From the NCBI RefSeq assembly GCF_022601735.1, contig NZ_JAKUMM010000004.1, positions 310,001-374,000 on the forward strand: a DNA stretch of 64,000 nt. Direction: 5' to 3'. The stretch comes from Atopomonas sediminilitoris (GTDB taxonomy: Bacteria; Pseudomonadota; Gammaproteobacteria; Pseudomonadales; Pseudomonadaceae). Position 1 is the stretch's first letter; every line of letters begins with the position of its first letter. Both the position numbers and the translations under genes were made by a program. This document shows positions 21,407 through 30,015 of the stretch, in pieces. The notes beneath the pieces were generated by a model, which was given only the letters and a program-made list of their open reading frames with translations, searched no databases and was not told the DNA's origin.

Positions 21407-22108
21407 ATGAGCAGTAACGTAGATCACAGCGAAGTCGCCAAATTTGAAGCGCTTGCCAGCCGCTGGTGGGATCGCAATAGCGAATTCAAGCCCCTGCACG
21501 ATATCAACCCATTGCGCGTGCAGTGGATTGACCAGCGCGCCAGCTTAGCCGGCAAGAAAGTGCTCGACGTCGGCTGCGGCGGCGGCATTTTGAGCGAATC
21601 CATGGCGCAACGCGGCGCCGACGTCACCGGCATCGACATGGGCGAGGCGCCGCTGGCGGTAGCGCAGCTGCATCAGCTCGAATCAGGCGTCTCAGTCAAC
21701 TACCGGCGCATCACCGCCGAAGAGCTCGCCGCCGAAATGCCGGGGCAGTTTGACGTCGTGACCTGCCTAGAAATGCTCGAGCACGTGCCTGATCCAGCTT
21801 CGGTCATTCGCGCCTGTTATCAGCTGGTTAAGCCCGGCGGCGAGGTGTTTTTCTCCACCATTAACCGCAATCCAAAAGCGTATTTGTTTGCGATTATCGG
21901 TGCCGAATACGTGCTGCGCATGCTGCCACGCGGCACCCACGACTTTAAAAAGTTTATCCGCCCATCAGAGCTAGGCGCTTGGTGCCGTGCCGCCGAACTC
22001 GACGTGCGCGACATCATCGGCCTGACCTATAACCCGCTAACGCGCAGCTACAAACTCGAAGCGGATGTCGATGTTAACTACATGATTCATACCCACAAGG
22101 AAGCCTGA
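21407..22108 (+). CDS. ubiG: Ubiquinone biosynthesis O-methyltransferase
   Basis: I placed the start at ATG 21407 ([20 protein letters not shown]), with GAAGGA just upstream, rather than at the longer in-frame start inside mtaD. The 233-residue SAM methyltransferase has motif [14 protein letters not shown] and [13 protein letters not shown]. UbiG carries out both O-methylations of ubiquinone synthesis. Its stop overlaps the mupP start (TGATG). Confidence 0.96.
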   Translation: MSSNVDHSEVAKFEALASRWWDRNSEFKPLHDINPLRVQWIDQRASLAGKKVLDVGCGGGILSESMAQRGADVTGIDMGEAPLAVAQLHQLESGVSVNYRRITAEELAAEMPGQFDVVTCLEMLEHVPDPASVIRACYQLVKPGGEVFFSTINRNPKAYLFAIIGAEYVLRMLPRGTHDFKKFIRPSELGAWCRAAELDVRDIIGLTYNPLTRSYKLEADVDVNYMIHTHKEA

Positions 22109-22779
22109 TGCGCCTGCGAGCTGTACTGTTTGACATGGACGGCACCCTGCTGGACACCGCGCCAGACTTTATCGCCGTTGCCCAAGCCATGCGTGCCGCG
22201 CGCGGCCTGCCGCCAGCCGACGATGAGGCGGTGCGTGCTGTGGTGAGCGACGGCGCCCGCGCCATGGTCGCTAGCGCTTTTGGTATTGACCCTGAGAGCG
22301 CCGAGTTTGAACCGTTACGGCAGGATTTTCTTGAGCGCTATCTCGATCACTGCGCCGTTCACTCCAAGCCTTATCCGGGCATGCCGGAGCTACTAAAGGC
22401 CATCGAGCAGTCTTCGTTAACGTGGGGCGTGGTGACCAACAAGCCGGTGCGCTTTGCTGAACCCTTGATGCGCCACCTGCAACTGCACGAACGTAGCGCT
22501 GTATTGATCTGCCCAGAGCACGTCAGCCGCAGCAAGCCAGACCCTGAATCACTGCTACTGGCCTGCACCCAGCTCGCCTTACAACCGGCTGAAGTGCTCT
22601 ACGTGGGCGACCATGTACGGGATATCGAAGCCGGCCGCGCCGCCGGCATGCGCACCTGCGCTGTGCGCTATGGCTATATCCACCCTGATGACAACCCCAG
22701 CCATTGGGGCGCCGACGTGATCATCGACCAGCCTCTTGATTTACGCCAAGTCCTTGAGCAAGCCCTGTGCGGCTGCTGA
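22108..22779 (+). CDS. mupP: N-acetylmuramic acid 6-phosphate phosphatase
   Basis: The 223-residue HAD phosphatase has the nucleophile motif DMDGTLLDT (Asp9, Asp11), the motif II Thr in WGVVTNKPV, the motif III Lys in RSKPDPE and [10 protein letters not shown] as motif IV. It resembles phosphoglycolate phosphatase, but the position between ubiG and yciK is that of MupP in Pseudomonas, which dephosphorylates MurNAc-6-P so that MurNAc re-enters UDP-MurNAc synthesis and bypasses fosfomycin-sensitive MurA. Choice of MupP over Gph rests on synteny. Confidence 0.87.
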   Translation: MRLRAVLFDMDGTLLDTAPDFIAVAQAMRAARGLPPADDEAVRAVVSDGARAMVASAFGIDPESAEFEPLRQDFLERYLDHCAVHSKPYPGMPELLKAIEQSSLTWGVVTNKPVRFAEPLMRHLQLHERSAVLICPEHVSRSKPDPESLLLACTQLALQPAEVLYVGDHVRDIEAGRAAGMRTCAVRYGYIHPDDNPSHWGADVIIDQPLDLRQVLEQALCGC

Positions 22780-22824
22780 ACCAACGCATCATTGGCAGCA
22801 CGCGCTGCTTGTTAGGAGAAAACC

Positions 22825-23565
22825 ATGTTTGATTACACCGCTCGCGCCGACCTACTGCAAGGCCGCACTATTTTGGTCACAGGCGCTGGCAAGGGCATTG
22901 GTGCCGCAGCGGCGAAAGCCTTTGCCGCACACGGTGCGACCGTGATCTTGCTGGGGCGCAACGTTGAAGCCCTAGAGCATGTGTACGACCAAATTGAAGC
23001 CGCCGGCCATCCACAGCCTGCGATTTACCCGCTCAACCTTGAAACAGCCCTGCCGCACGAGTACGACGAGCTGGCCGCCACCCTCGAGCGTGAATTTGGC
23101 CACATTGATGGTTTGCTGCACAACGCCGCCCAACTGGGCCCCATGGCGCCGATTGAGCAATACGCCGCTGACCACTGGCAGCGCGTTATGCACGTCAACG
23201 TCAACGCCGCGTTCAACTTAACCCGCGTGCTATTGCCGCTGCTGCGCTTGGCGGCAGACGCCTCTATCGCGTTCACCTCCAGCAGTGTTGGCCGTAAGGG
23301 GCGTGCTTTCTGGGGCGCTTATGCCGTGTCGAAATTTGCCACCGAAGGCTTGATGCAAGTGCTGGCTGATGAGATGGACGGCACCAGCAACGTGCGAGCC
23401 AACTGCATCAACCCAGGCGCCACCCGCACCAGCATGCGCGCCGCCGCCTACCCAGGCGAAAACCCTGAGAAGAATCCAAGCCCCGAAGACATCATGCCGG
23501 TGTATTTGTACTTGATGGGCCCCGATAGCCAAGGGATTAACGGTCAAAGCTTCGACGCCCAATAA
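22825..23565 (+). CDS. yciK: YciK-family short-chain dehydrogenase/reductase
   Basis: The 246-residue SDR has the NAD(P) loop VTGAGKGIGAAAA, the HNAAQLGP motif, SSSVGRKGRA with the catalytic Ser region and YAVSK with catalytic Tyr and Lys. It is the usual downstream neighbour of ubiG-mupP in pseudomonads. The physiological substrate is not established. A good GGAG lies 8 nt before the ATG. Confidence 0.9.
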   Translation: MFDYTARADLLQGRTILVTGAGKGIGAAAAKAFAAHGATVILLGRNVEALEHVYDQIEAAGHPQPAIYPLNLETALPHEYDELAATLEREFGHIDGLLHNAAQLGPMAPIEQYAADHWQRVMHVNVNAAFNLTRVLLPLLRLAADASIAFTSSSVGRKGRAFWGAYAVSKFATEGLMQVLADEMDGTSNVRANCINPGATRTSMRAAAYPGENPEKNPSPEDIMPVYLYLMGPDSQGINGQSFDAQ

Positions 23566-23585
23566 GGCGTCAATTTTCTGCCAAC

Positions 23586-23612
23586 GCCTGCGGCAAGCCC
23601 TTTGCCGTAGGC
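23586..23612. repeat. Hairpin downstream of yciK
   Basis: GCCTGCGGCAA (23586-23596), loop GCCCT, TTGCCGTAGGC (23602-23612): 11 pairs with one G:U. No T tail follows. It probably marks the 3' end of the ubiG-mupP-yciK mRNA. It could also be a REP-type element. Confidence 0.4.
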
Positions 23613-23759
23613 GGCAAAACCCTGCCAATAAGCCGGCACATGGCCAGCACAGCAACTGCAAAAAACGCTGCAAACGCCCACCGGGCAAGGCCTGCGTAAA
23701 AGCTGGCACACTTTGCGCTTATTAGCCTGCAACACACGCTTTTATGAGCAGAGGTTCCC

Positions 23760-24686
23760 ATGGCAGGCTCGGTACAAGGCAACACCATCGACTTCGACAC
23801 TGCACGACTGCAAGTTGCGCAACCCCGTCGCCGTCGCGCCCCCAGCCAAACTCCCCGCACACTGGACAGCATCCGCCAGCACTTGGTGAGCCTGCTGCAA
23901 ACCAGCTTAGAGATGGAGCGCCTGCTGGGCATCTTCTTCCAAGAGATCCAGCAAGCATGCCACGTGGACGCCCTCACCTATCAGAACGGCCCAGCCGAAC
24001 TGCGGGTTGAGCTGGGCCAACGCGCCAGCCACTCGGCCAGCTACCGTCTAACCCATGAAAGCCAATACTTGGGCGAGCTGATCCTACGTCGCCAGCAACG
24101 CTTTGATGAAGCCGAGCTTGAGCGCTTAGAAACCTTGATCGGCGCCTTGCTGTTCCCGCTGCGTAATGCCCTGCTGTACCGCGACGCGCTGCGCAGCGCA
24201 CTGCGTGACGGCTTAACCGGCACTGGTAACCGTGTCGCCTTGGATAAAGCGCTAGAGCGCGAAGTATCGATGGCTAAGCGTCATCAACAGCCCCTCAGCG
24301 CCTTAATGGTCGATTTGGATTACTTCAAAAAGCTCAATGACACTTGGGGCCATCAAGTGGGCGACGAGGCATTGCGTTCGGTAGCGGACAGCCTGAAAAA
24401 CTCGCTGCGCAATATCGACATGGTGTTTCGCTATGGCGGCGAAGAGTTCTTCATCCTGCTCACCAACACCAACCGCCAAGATGCCCTGATGGTCGCTGAG
24501 CGTGTCCGTCGCCAAATCGCTGAACTGCAATTTCGCATCAATGGCGACAACATTGCCTTGTCAGCCAGCGTGGGCTGCGCTGCATTGCTCAACCATGAAA
24601 ACGGCAATGACCTGATTCAACGCGCCGACCAAGCCTTGTATCAAGCCAAGCGCAATGGCCGTAACCAAGTGTGCATGGCCAGCTAA
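23760..24686 (+). CDS. Diguanylate cyclase, cytoplasmic
   Basis: The 308-residue protein has a basic, disordered first 40 residues, a GAF-like region at about 45-140, and a C-terminal GGDEF domain with the active-site signature GGEEF (226-230). An RxxD inhibitory site (RNID, 217-220) lies five residues upstream, so product inhibition by c-di-GMP is expected. LTGTGNR and DLDYFKKLND are also intact. It should make c-di-GMP from two GTP. It has no membrane segment. It is followed by a strong terminator. Confidence 0.9.
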   Translation: MAGSVQGNTIDFDTARLQVAQPRRRRAPSQTPRTLDSIRQHLVSLLQTSLEMERLLGIFFQEIQQACHVDALTYQNGPAELRVELGQRASHSASYRLTHESQYLGELILRRQQRFDEAELERLETLIGALLFPLRNALLYRDALRSALRDGLTGTGNRVALDKALEREVSMAKRHQQPLSALMVDLDYFKKLNDTWGHQVGDEALRSVADSLKNSLRNIDMVFRYGGEEFFILLTNTNRQDALMVAERVRRQIAELQFRINGDNIALSASVGCAALLNHENGNDLIQRADQALYQAKRNGRNQVCMAS

Positions 24687-24703
24687 ATAAAGCCTCCCCC
24701 GAT

Positions 24704-24736
24704 AAAAAACGCGCCGACTGTTTAGGCGCGTTTTTT
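24704..24736 (+). terminator. Intrinsic terminator between diguanylate cyclase and pfkB
   Basis: ACGCGCC (24709-24715) pairs with GGCGCGT (24725-24731) around a 9-nt loop, flanked by A6 and T6. It lies between two convergent genes and can serve both. Confidence 0.92.
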
Positions 24737-24741
24737 ATGCC

Positions 24742-25713
24742 TTACGCATGACTCACAGGCGGCATTGCCGCCAACAGCGTCGTGACTTCCGCCTGCCGGC
24801 ACAAGTCATGACTGGCTGTCATCGTCGCGGCACTGCCCGCCGCCACGCCTTGACGCACACACGCGGCGATACTCGTCGCATCCACAGGCGGTTGTACCAG
24901 CGCTTGCGCCAAAAAGCCTGCCACAAGGCTGTCCCCAGCGCCCACGGTGCTCAAGCGCTCCACCGCCGGCGCGGCTTGATGACCTGCGCCATACACGCTG
25001 CGCCACAGCGCACCTTGCGCACCCTGCGAAACGATGACCACCTCCGCTGTGCCAGCCACAACAAGGCGCTCGGCAGACTCAGCGACATGCGCTTGCGGCA
25101 AATCAGGCTCACCCACAAGCGCCGCAAGCTCGTGCACATTGGGCTTGATCAAATACACTGCGCGCTGCTTGAGCACCGCCTGTAAGACTTCGCCCGGCAC
25201 ATCTAACACGCAACGTGCGCCAGCAGCGCGAGCAAGATCAATAGCTTTAATCAGTACATCCACCGCGCATTCCGGCGCCAAGCTGCCGCTAATAACCAAG
25301 TACTGATAGCCAGACAACGCCGCCAACGCTTGCAGCAATTCGTCTTGCTCCGCAGCGGTTAACCTCGCCCCGGGCATCACTAAACGAAACTCTTTGCCGG
25401 TATGCGCATCGCGCACGTTAAGGCACTCGCGCAGCGGGGCTTGCACGCTTAATGCACGAGCATGCACTCCTTGCGCTTGTAACTGAGCCAGCATCACCGC
25501 CGCGTAGGGGCCGCCTGCCGGTAAAAGTGCCAAGGCCTGAACGCCTAATGCGGCCAACGCGCGCGCGACATTAACCCCGCCGCCGCCCGGGCTTAACACC
25601 GGCTCAGCGCAACGCAATTTGCTGTCGGGACGAAACTCGGGCACCTCGGTGGCTTTATCCAACGAAGGGGACAAGGTCAGTGTGACAATCGCAACAGGCA
25701 TGCTCGCATCCAT
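24742..25713 (-). CDS. pfkB: PfkB-type 6-phosphofructokinase (phosphofructokinase II)
   Basis: The 323-residue ribokinase-family sugar kinase has TLTLSPSLDKATEV, KLRCAEPV, GGGGVNVARA (from residue 43) and the catalytic STVGAGDSLVAGF with Asp261. The PGGGG(I/V)NVAR form matches E. coli Pfk-2, whereas 1-phosphofructokinases (FruK) read AGKGINV, and there are no fru PTS genes here. It would phosphorylate fructose-6-phosphate, a step missing in well-studied Pseudomonas. An alternative start is the ATG at 25701. A broader hexose-phosphate specificity cannot be excluded. Confidence 0.83.
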   Translation of the reverse strand: MDASMPVAIVTLTLSPSLDKATEVPEFRPDSKLRCAEPVLSPGGGGVNVARALAALGVQALALLPAGGPYAAVMLAQLQAQGVHARALSVQAPLRECLNVRDAHTGKEFRLVMPGARLTAAEQDELLQALAALSGYQYLVISGSLAPECAVDVLIKAIDLARAAGARCVLDVPGEVLQAVLKQRAVYLIKPNVHELAALVGEPDLPQAHVAESAERLVVAGTAEVVIVSQGAQGALWRSVYGAGHQAAPAVERLSTVGAGDSLVAGFLAQALVQPPVDATSIAACVRQGVAAGSAATMTASHDLCRQAEVTTLLAAMPPVSHA

Positions 25714-25847
25714 CAGCGCACTCGATAAGCTTCAGTCTAGCCCGCTGATCATTGCGCATGCTGACCCAACGCAAGCGGCTTTTACGTTACCCTTGGGCTG
25801 TGTGCCGCCGTTAAGCACGCCCCAGTCTGCCCAAGCTTGGAAGCGTT

Positions 25848-26930
25848 ATGCCCCAATCGCCGTTTTCTTCTCGTGATGTAGGCCTGTTTGCCGCTGGGCA
25901 GCGCAGCATGATGCTGCACATCTTATTGTTCACTGGGCTCAGCTTGCTGGGTTTTGCCTTGTTGCAATTTTTAACCGGCAACCTGCTGTTTGCGCTCGTT
26001 GAAGTCTTGATTAGCGCCGCCTTGCTGCTCGGGGCGTGGTACACCCCTCGGGTCAAGCACATCAATGTGATGATTTACCTGTACCTGCTGCCGATCTGCG
26101 CGTTTTTGCTCTACATCGTGGTGATGCCCAATGCTTCGCCGATGGCCTTTGTTTGGTTTTATGCCGTGCCGCCACTGGCCTATCTGCTCCTGGGCAAGCG
26201 TCACGGCTTGCTGATTAGCGTGCCCTATCTGCTGATTTGCACCGGCCTGTATCTTAATCACTTCGGCCTGCCCGACGATCCACTCAAGCTGATTGATCTG
26301 AGCAACGCTATCTTGTGCGGGGTGTGCATCATCACCTTTGTGCATTTATATGAGACTCGCCGGAGCGAGGCTTACCATGCCTTGGCAAAAATGGCCCAGA
26401 CCGACCCGCTCACCCAGCTGAGCAACCGCGGGCATTTTCAGCAGGAAATGCAGCACTGCCTGCAAAAGGCCGAGCGAAGTGGTTTAACCCAGACGCTGGT
26501 GATCATGGATATCGACCACTTCAAAGACATCAACGATGAGCACGGCCATCTCGCTGGCGATGCGGCACTCAAGCAGCTCAGCGAATGCTTACGTCAACGC
26601 GTACGGGTGAGCGATACCTTAGGCCGCATTGGTGGCGAGGAATTTGCCATCCTTTTGCAAGACACCCCGCGCGAAGCTGCAGAGCCAGTGATCCAAACAC
26701 TGCGCCAGCATATTGCCGATACCGCCATAACGCTGGAGCATGGCCCGGTGCACCTATCGGCCACCTTCGGCATGGCTGAATGGCCCAGTGATGGTCGCAC
26801 CATCAGCCAGCTTTTTAAGCGCGCCGATATGCGCCTGTACCGTGGCAAGGAGCAGGGCCGCAACCAAGTAGTGAGTCAAGATCACGACGACGAGCATGGC
26901 CAGCCAACCACCAGCGTCTGCTCACCATGA
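25848..26930 (+). CDS. Membrane-bound diguanylate cyclase
   Basis: The 360-residue protein has about six N-terminal membrane helices (residues about 22-168), then a GGDEF domain with GGEEF at 262-266, an RxxD I-site (RVSD, 253-256), DPLTQLSNR and DIDHFKDIND. It should make c-di-GMP in response to an unknown membrane or envelope signal. The stop overlaps the start of the next small gene (ATGA). GGAAG lies before the start. The C-terminal tail is polar and His/Asp-rich. Confidence 0.9.
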   Translation: MPQSPFSSRDVGLFAAGQRSMMLHILLFTGLSLLGFALLQFLTGNLLFALVEVLISAALLLGAWYTPRVKHINVMIYLYLLPICAFLLYIVVMPNASPMAFVWFYAVPPLAYLLLGKRHGLLISVPYLLICTGLYLNHFGLPDDPLKLIDLSNAILCGVCIITFVHLYETRRSEAYHALAKMAQTDPLTQLSNRGHFQQEMQHCLQKAERSGLTQTLVIMDIDHFKDINDEHGHLAGDAALKQLSECLRQRVRVSDTLGRIGGEEFAILLQDTPREAAEPVIQTLRQHIADTAITLEHGPVHLSATFGMAEWPSDGRTISQLFKRADMRLYRGKEQGRNQVVSQDHDDEHGQPTTSVCSP

Positions 26931-27124
26931 ACCAATCAGCCCAGCCAAAACCACTGCCCGAGCTAATACAAGCTCAAGCCGAGGCTTTGCTACAAGCCAA
27001 ACAACACATGACCAGCCAGCAGTGGCTTGCCCATGTCGCACACGCGCAATACCAATGCCCTACGCCACAGCATGCGCGGGCACTGCGCAAAGCCCTGAGC
27101 GCACTACTAAACCCGCCTGCGTAA
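26927..27124 (+). CDS. Small hypothetical protein (65 aa)
   Basis: The ATG overlaps the stop of the upstream diguanylate cyclase (ATGA) and the stop is 3 nt before the next start, so it fits as the middle gene of a three-gene operon. The product is 65 residues, Gln- and Ala-rich and helical, without membrane segments or known motifs. Support is positional only. Confidence 0.55.
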   Translation: MNQSAQPKPLPELIQAQAEALLQAKQHMTSQQWLAHVAHAQYQCPTPQHARALRKALSALLNPPA

Positions 27125-27127
27125 TCG

Positions 27128-27550
27128 ATGAAACCAGTCACCGCCCGCTGCTACCCAGCAACGCTTTTACCGCTGGTTAATAAGTTCTACAAAAGCCACC
27201 GCAGTGCTATGCGCGCTAACACTGGGGCACTGCTATGGGGCTTAGAGCAAAACGCTGAACAAGTCGCCGCACTATGCCTTGCGGCACACGACAAGGGCTT
27301 CTGGCTAACCGGCTTATTCGTCGCGCCGAATTGGCGCCAGCAAGGTTTTGGCCATCAACTTGTGCGCACCGTGCAAAGCCACTACCAACAACCGTTGTGG
27401 CTGTTTTGTCATCCCGAATTAACGTCTTGGTATCAGCGCGTCGGCTTCCAGCGCGCCACCACCCTGCCGGCCGCCCTGCAAGAACGCTTACAGCGCTACC
27501 AACAACATAAAGTGCTGGTGGCACTGCAATGGCTACCGTCTGAGGACTAG
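27128..27550 (+). CDS. GNAT-family N-acetyltransferase
   Basis: The 140-residue protein has the acetyl-CoA-binding core of GNAT enzymes: WLTGLFVAPNWRQQGFGHQL (the R/Q-x-x-G-x-G/A loop at about 66-76) and a C-terminal YQRVGFQRA segment. The substrate is unknown. It starts 3 nt after the preceding small gene and ends just before a strong hairpin. It is likely cotranscribed with the diguanylate cyclase. Confidence 0.82.
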   Translation: MKPVTARCYPATLLPLVNKFYKSHRSAMRANTGALLWGLEQNAEQVAALCLAAHDKGFWLTGLFVAPNWRQQGFGHQLVRTVQSHYQQPLWLFCHPELTSWYQRVGFQRATTLPAALQERLQRYQQHKVLVALQWLPSED

Positions 27551-27558
27551 CCAGACAG

Positions 27559-27586
27559 CAACAAGGCCCGCGAACGGGCCTTGTTG
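27559..27586. terminator. Perfect 12-bp hairpin between convergent GNAT and rluB genes
   Basis: CAACAAGGCCCG (27559-27570), loop CGAA, CGGGCCTTGTTG (27575-27586). The CGAA tetraloop and its position between convergent genes suggest a bidirectional terminator, although the U tract is only partial. Confidence 0.75.
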
Positions 27587-27605
27587 GATGCAGCAAACGC
27601 TTTAA

Positions 27606-28652
27606 TTAACGCTTAAAACCAGGACGCGAACCACCACCGCCGGTGCGCGGGCGACGATGCACAGGCTTGCCTTTGTTGTCGAAGTCCGTTGGGCGCTCCG
27701 CCACTTCAGCACCTTGCTGGCGCTTACGCTCGGCCAGCTCAGCGTGACGACCGGCGTCGCTGCGCTTGTTCTTAGGGCCACGGCGCGGCTCGCTCGGCTT
27801 GCCCGACTTACGCTGCAGGCGCTCAATGCGCTCGCGGAACTTGGTTTTTTCCTCAACGATTTGCATCGGCTTAAGGCCTACTTCGGCACTTAAGATATCC
27901 ACTTCACGCTGATCCATCTCGCGCCAGCGGCCGACGCTCATATCGGCGGTCAAAAACACCGGCCCAAAACGCACGCGCTTCAGACGGCTGACCACACAAT
28001 CGACAGCTTCCCACAGACGGCGCACTTCGCGGTTACGGCCTTCCATCACCACGCAGTGGAACCAATGGTTAAAGCCATCGCCACCGGGGGCTTTTTTCAA
28101 GTCAGTGAACTTGGCGGGGCCGTCTTCGAGCATCACGCCTTCTTTAAGCGACTCGATCATTTCGTCGGTCACTTCACCGCGAACGCGCACGGCGTATTCA
28201 CGGTCCATCTCGTAGGACGGGTGCATCAGGCGGTTGGCCAACTCACCGTCGGTCGTGAACATCAACAAGCCAGTGGTGTTGATGTCCAAACGGCCGATAT
28301 TGATCCAGCGGCCACCGCGTACGCGCGGCAAACGATCAAACACAGTGGGACGCCCCTCAGGATCGTCACGGGTGCAGACTTCGCCTTCGCGCTTGTTATA
28401 AATCAACACCCGACGCTGCACTTGCGCGACTTCGTCTTGACGCAGCGGACGGCCGTCGAGTTCGATCTTTTCGTGGCCTTCGATCCGCGCCCCGAGGGTG
28501 GCGAGTTCGCCATCCACCCGCAGACGACCGGCAGCAATCCAAGCTTCTACTTCGCGGCGCGACGCAAGGCCGGCACGCGCTAACACTTTCTGCAGTTTTT
28601 CGCCGCTGGGGGCTGGCGTGGTATCGGGGATATCGTGGAATTCTTCGCTCAT
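27606..28652 (-). CDS. rluB: 23S rRNA pseudouridine(2605) synthase
   Basis: The start is set at 28652 (MSEEFHDIPD) because GGGAGG lies 8 nt upstream; the longer frame to 28712 has no such site. The 348-residue protein has an S4 RNA-binding domain (KLQKVLARAGLASRREVE), the catalytic Asp in GRLDINTTGLL, and a long basic Arg/Lys/Gly-rich tail. It is an RsuA/RluB-family enzyme that modifies 23S rRNA. In many relatives rluB follows scpB; here it stands alone. Confidence 0.93.
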   Translation of the reverse strand: MSEEFHDIPDTTPAPSGEKLQKVLARAGLASRREVEAWIAAGRLRVDGELATLGARIEGHEKIELDGRPLRQDEVAQVQRRVLIYNKREGEVCTRDDPEGRPTVFDRLPRVRGGRWINIGRLDINTTGLLMFTTDGELANRLMHPSYEMDREYAVRVRGEVTDEMIESLKEGVMLEDGPAKFTDLKKAPGGDGFNHWFHCVVMEGRNREVRRLWEAVDCVVSRLKRVRFGPVFLTADMSVGRWREMDQREVDILSAEVGLKPMQIVEEKTKFRERIERLQRKSGKPSEPRRGPKNKRSDAGRHAELAERKRQQGAEVAERPTDFDNKGKPVHRRPRTGGGGSRPGFKR

Positions 28653-28789
28653 CTGGGCACCTCCCGGTGTAAACGTGGCGGCTGCACCGCGCAGCCTTAA
28701 GCGGGCGCGCACTATACGCGCTTACGCCAGCACTTGCACGCAGGCTAGTCGAGAGTCGCCTGAGCGCGGCGAAAAAACGACCAAAGGCG

Positions 28790-28833
28790 CAGGCCCAGAT
28801 ATCAGCAACCCTGTGCTGACGGCTCTGGGCCTG
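28790..28833 (-). terminator. Two-step hairpin downstream of malK
   Basis: The outer stem CAGGCCCAGA / TCTGGGCCTG (10 bp) encloses an inner stem TCAGCA / TGCTGA. On the minus strand it lies about 50 nt after the malK stop and is followed at a distance by a T6 run (near 28775). It may act as the 3' end of the aglA-malK mRNA. A separate T8 run occurs at 28851-28858 on the plus strand. Confidence 0.5.
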
Positions 28834-28884
28834 TACGAAATTGGCCTCGGTTTTTTTTGCGTAACGCCCGTCTCTTAGCTGTAA

Positions 28885-30000
28885 TTAGCCGTAAATTGCC
28901 GGCTCTCGATAATGGCGCGGACAGGCTTGGCCATCGGCGCGAAACACATGGCACTTGTTCACATCCAGACCCGCCGCGTAGGTCTGACCAACCGCCACCT
29001 TGCGATTACCATCGCTGCGCAGGGTGATGATGTCGGGCACGCCTTCGATGCTCAGGTACAACAGGTTTTGATCGCCCAAGCGCTCGGCCACATTGATCTC
29101 ACCGTTGAAGATGAAATCAGCCTGCTCAGGGTCAACGAAATGCTCTGGGCGCACGCCCAAGGTCAGCATTTCACCGGCCTGCACGCCGCTGCCATCGACA
29201 TTGACCTTTAACTTAAAGCCGTTGGGCAGCTCCACCGTGACATTTTCAGCATCACTGCTCAGCGCTTTGACGTCTAAAAAGTTCATTTGTGGCGAGCCGA
29301 TAAAACCGGCAACAAACTTGTTTTGCGGATAGTGATACAGCTCTAGTGGCTGACCAACTTGAGCGATTTGTCCGGCATTGAGCACCACGATTTTATCCGC
29401 CATGGTCATGGCTTCTACCTGATCGTGGGTGACGTAGATCATGGTGGACTGCAGGCGCTGATGCAGGCGAGAAATCTCAATGCGCATTTGCACACGCAAG
29501 AAGGCATCAAGATTCGATAGCGGCTCATCAAACAAGAACACCTTAGGCTCGCGCACCATGGTGCGGCCAATCGCCACACGCTGACGCTGGCCACCGGAGA
29601 GATCTTTAGGCTTGCGCGTTAATAACGACTCCAATTGCAGGATGCGGGCGGCTTCGTCAACGCGTCGGGCAATTTCACGCTTGTCTTGCTTGGCCAACTT
29701 GAGGCCAAAGCCCATGTTCTCCGCCACGCTCATGTGCGGGTACAGGGCATAGCTTTGGAACACCATGCCCACCGAGCGATCCATCGGTGGCAAGTCATTA
29801 ACGCGCTGATTGCCGATATACAGATCACCGCTGGTGATGTCTTCCAGTCCGGCGATTAAACGCAGCAAGGTGGACTTGCCACAGCCCGACGGGCCGACAA
29901 AGACGACGAACTCACCGTCTTCGATATCCAAATTAATGCCCCGCGTGATCGGGGTGCCGTCGTAACTTTTGCAGATATTGCGCAGGGTAACGCTAGCCAT
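28885..30000 (-). CDS. malK: Maltose/maltodextrin ABC transporter ATPase
   Basis: The 371-residue ABC ATPase has Walker [10 protein letters not shown] (36-44), signature LSGGQ (134-138), Walker B VFLFDEP with Asp158/Glu159, the switch His in THDQVEA, and a C-terminal MOI/TOBE regulatory domain (about 235-370). Length and domain plan equal E. coli MalK. It energises MalFG and, in E. coli, also holds MalT inactive when no substrate is transported. It starts 15 nt after aglA. It probably shares the operator upstream of aglA. Confidence 0.94.
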   Translation of the reverse strand: MASVTLRNICKSYDGTPITRGINLDIEDGEFVVFVGPSGCGKSTLLRLIAGLEDITSGDLYIGNQRVNDLPPMDRSVGMVFQSYALYPHMSVAENMGFGLKLAKQDKREIARRVDEAARILQLESLLTRKPKDLSGGQRQRVAIGRTMVREPKVFLFDEPLSNLDAFLRVQMRIEISRLHQRLQSTMIYVTHDQVEAMTMADKIVVLNAGQIAQVGQPLELYHYPQNKFVAGFIGSPQMNFLDVKALSSDAENVTVELPNGFKLKVNVDGSGVQAGEMLTLGVRPEHFVDPEQADFIFNGEINVAERLGDQNLLYLSIEGVPDIITLRSDGNRKVAVGQTYAAGLDVNKCHVFRADGQACPRHYREPAIYG

Positions 30001-30015
30001 GGGCTACTCCTTCAA

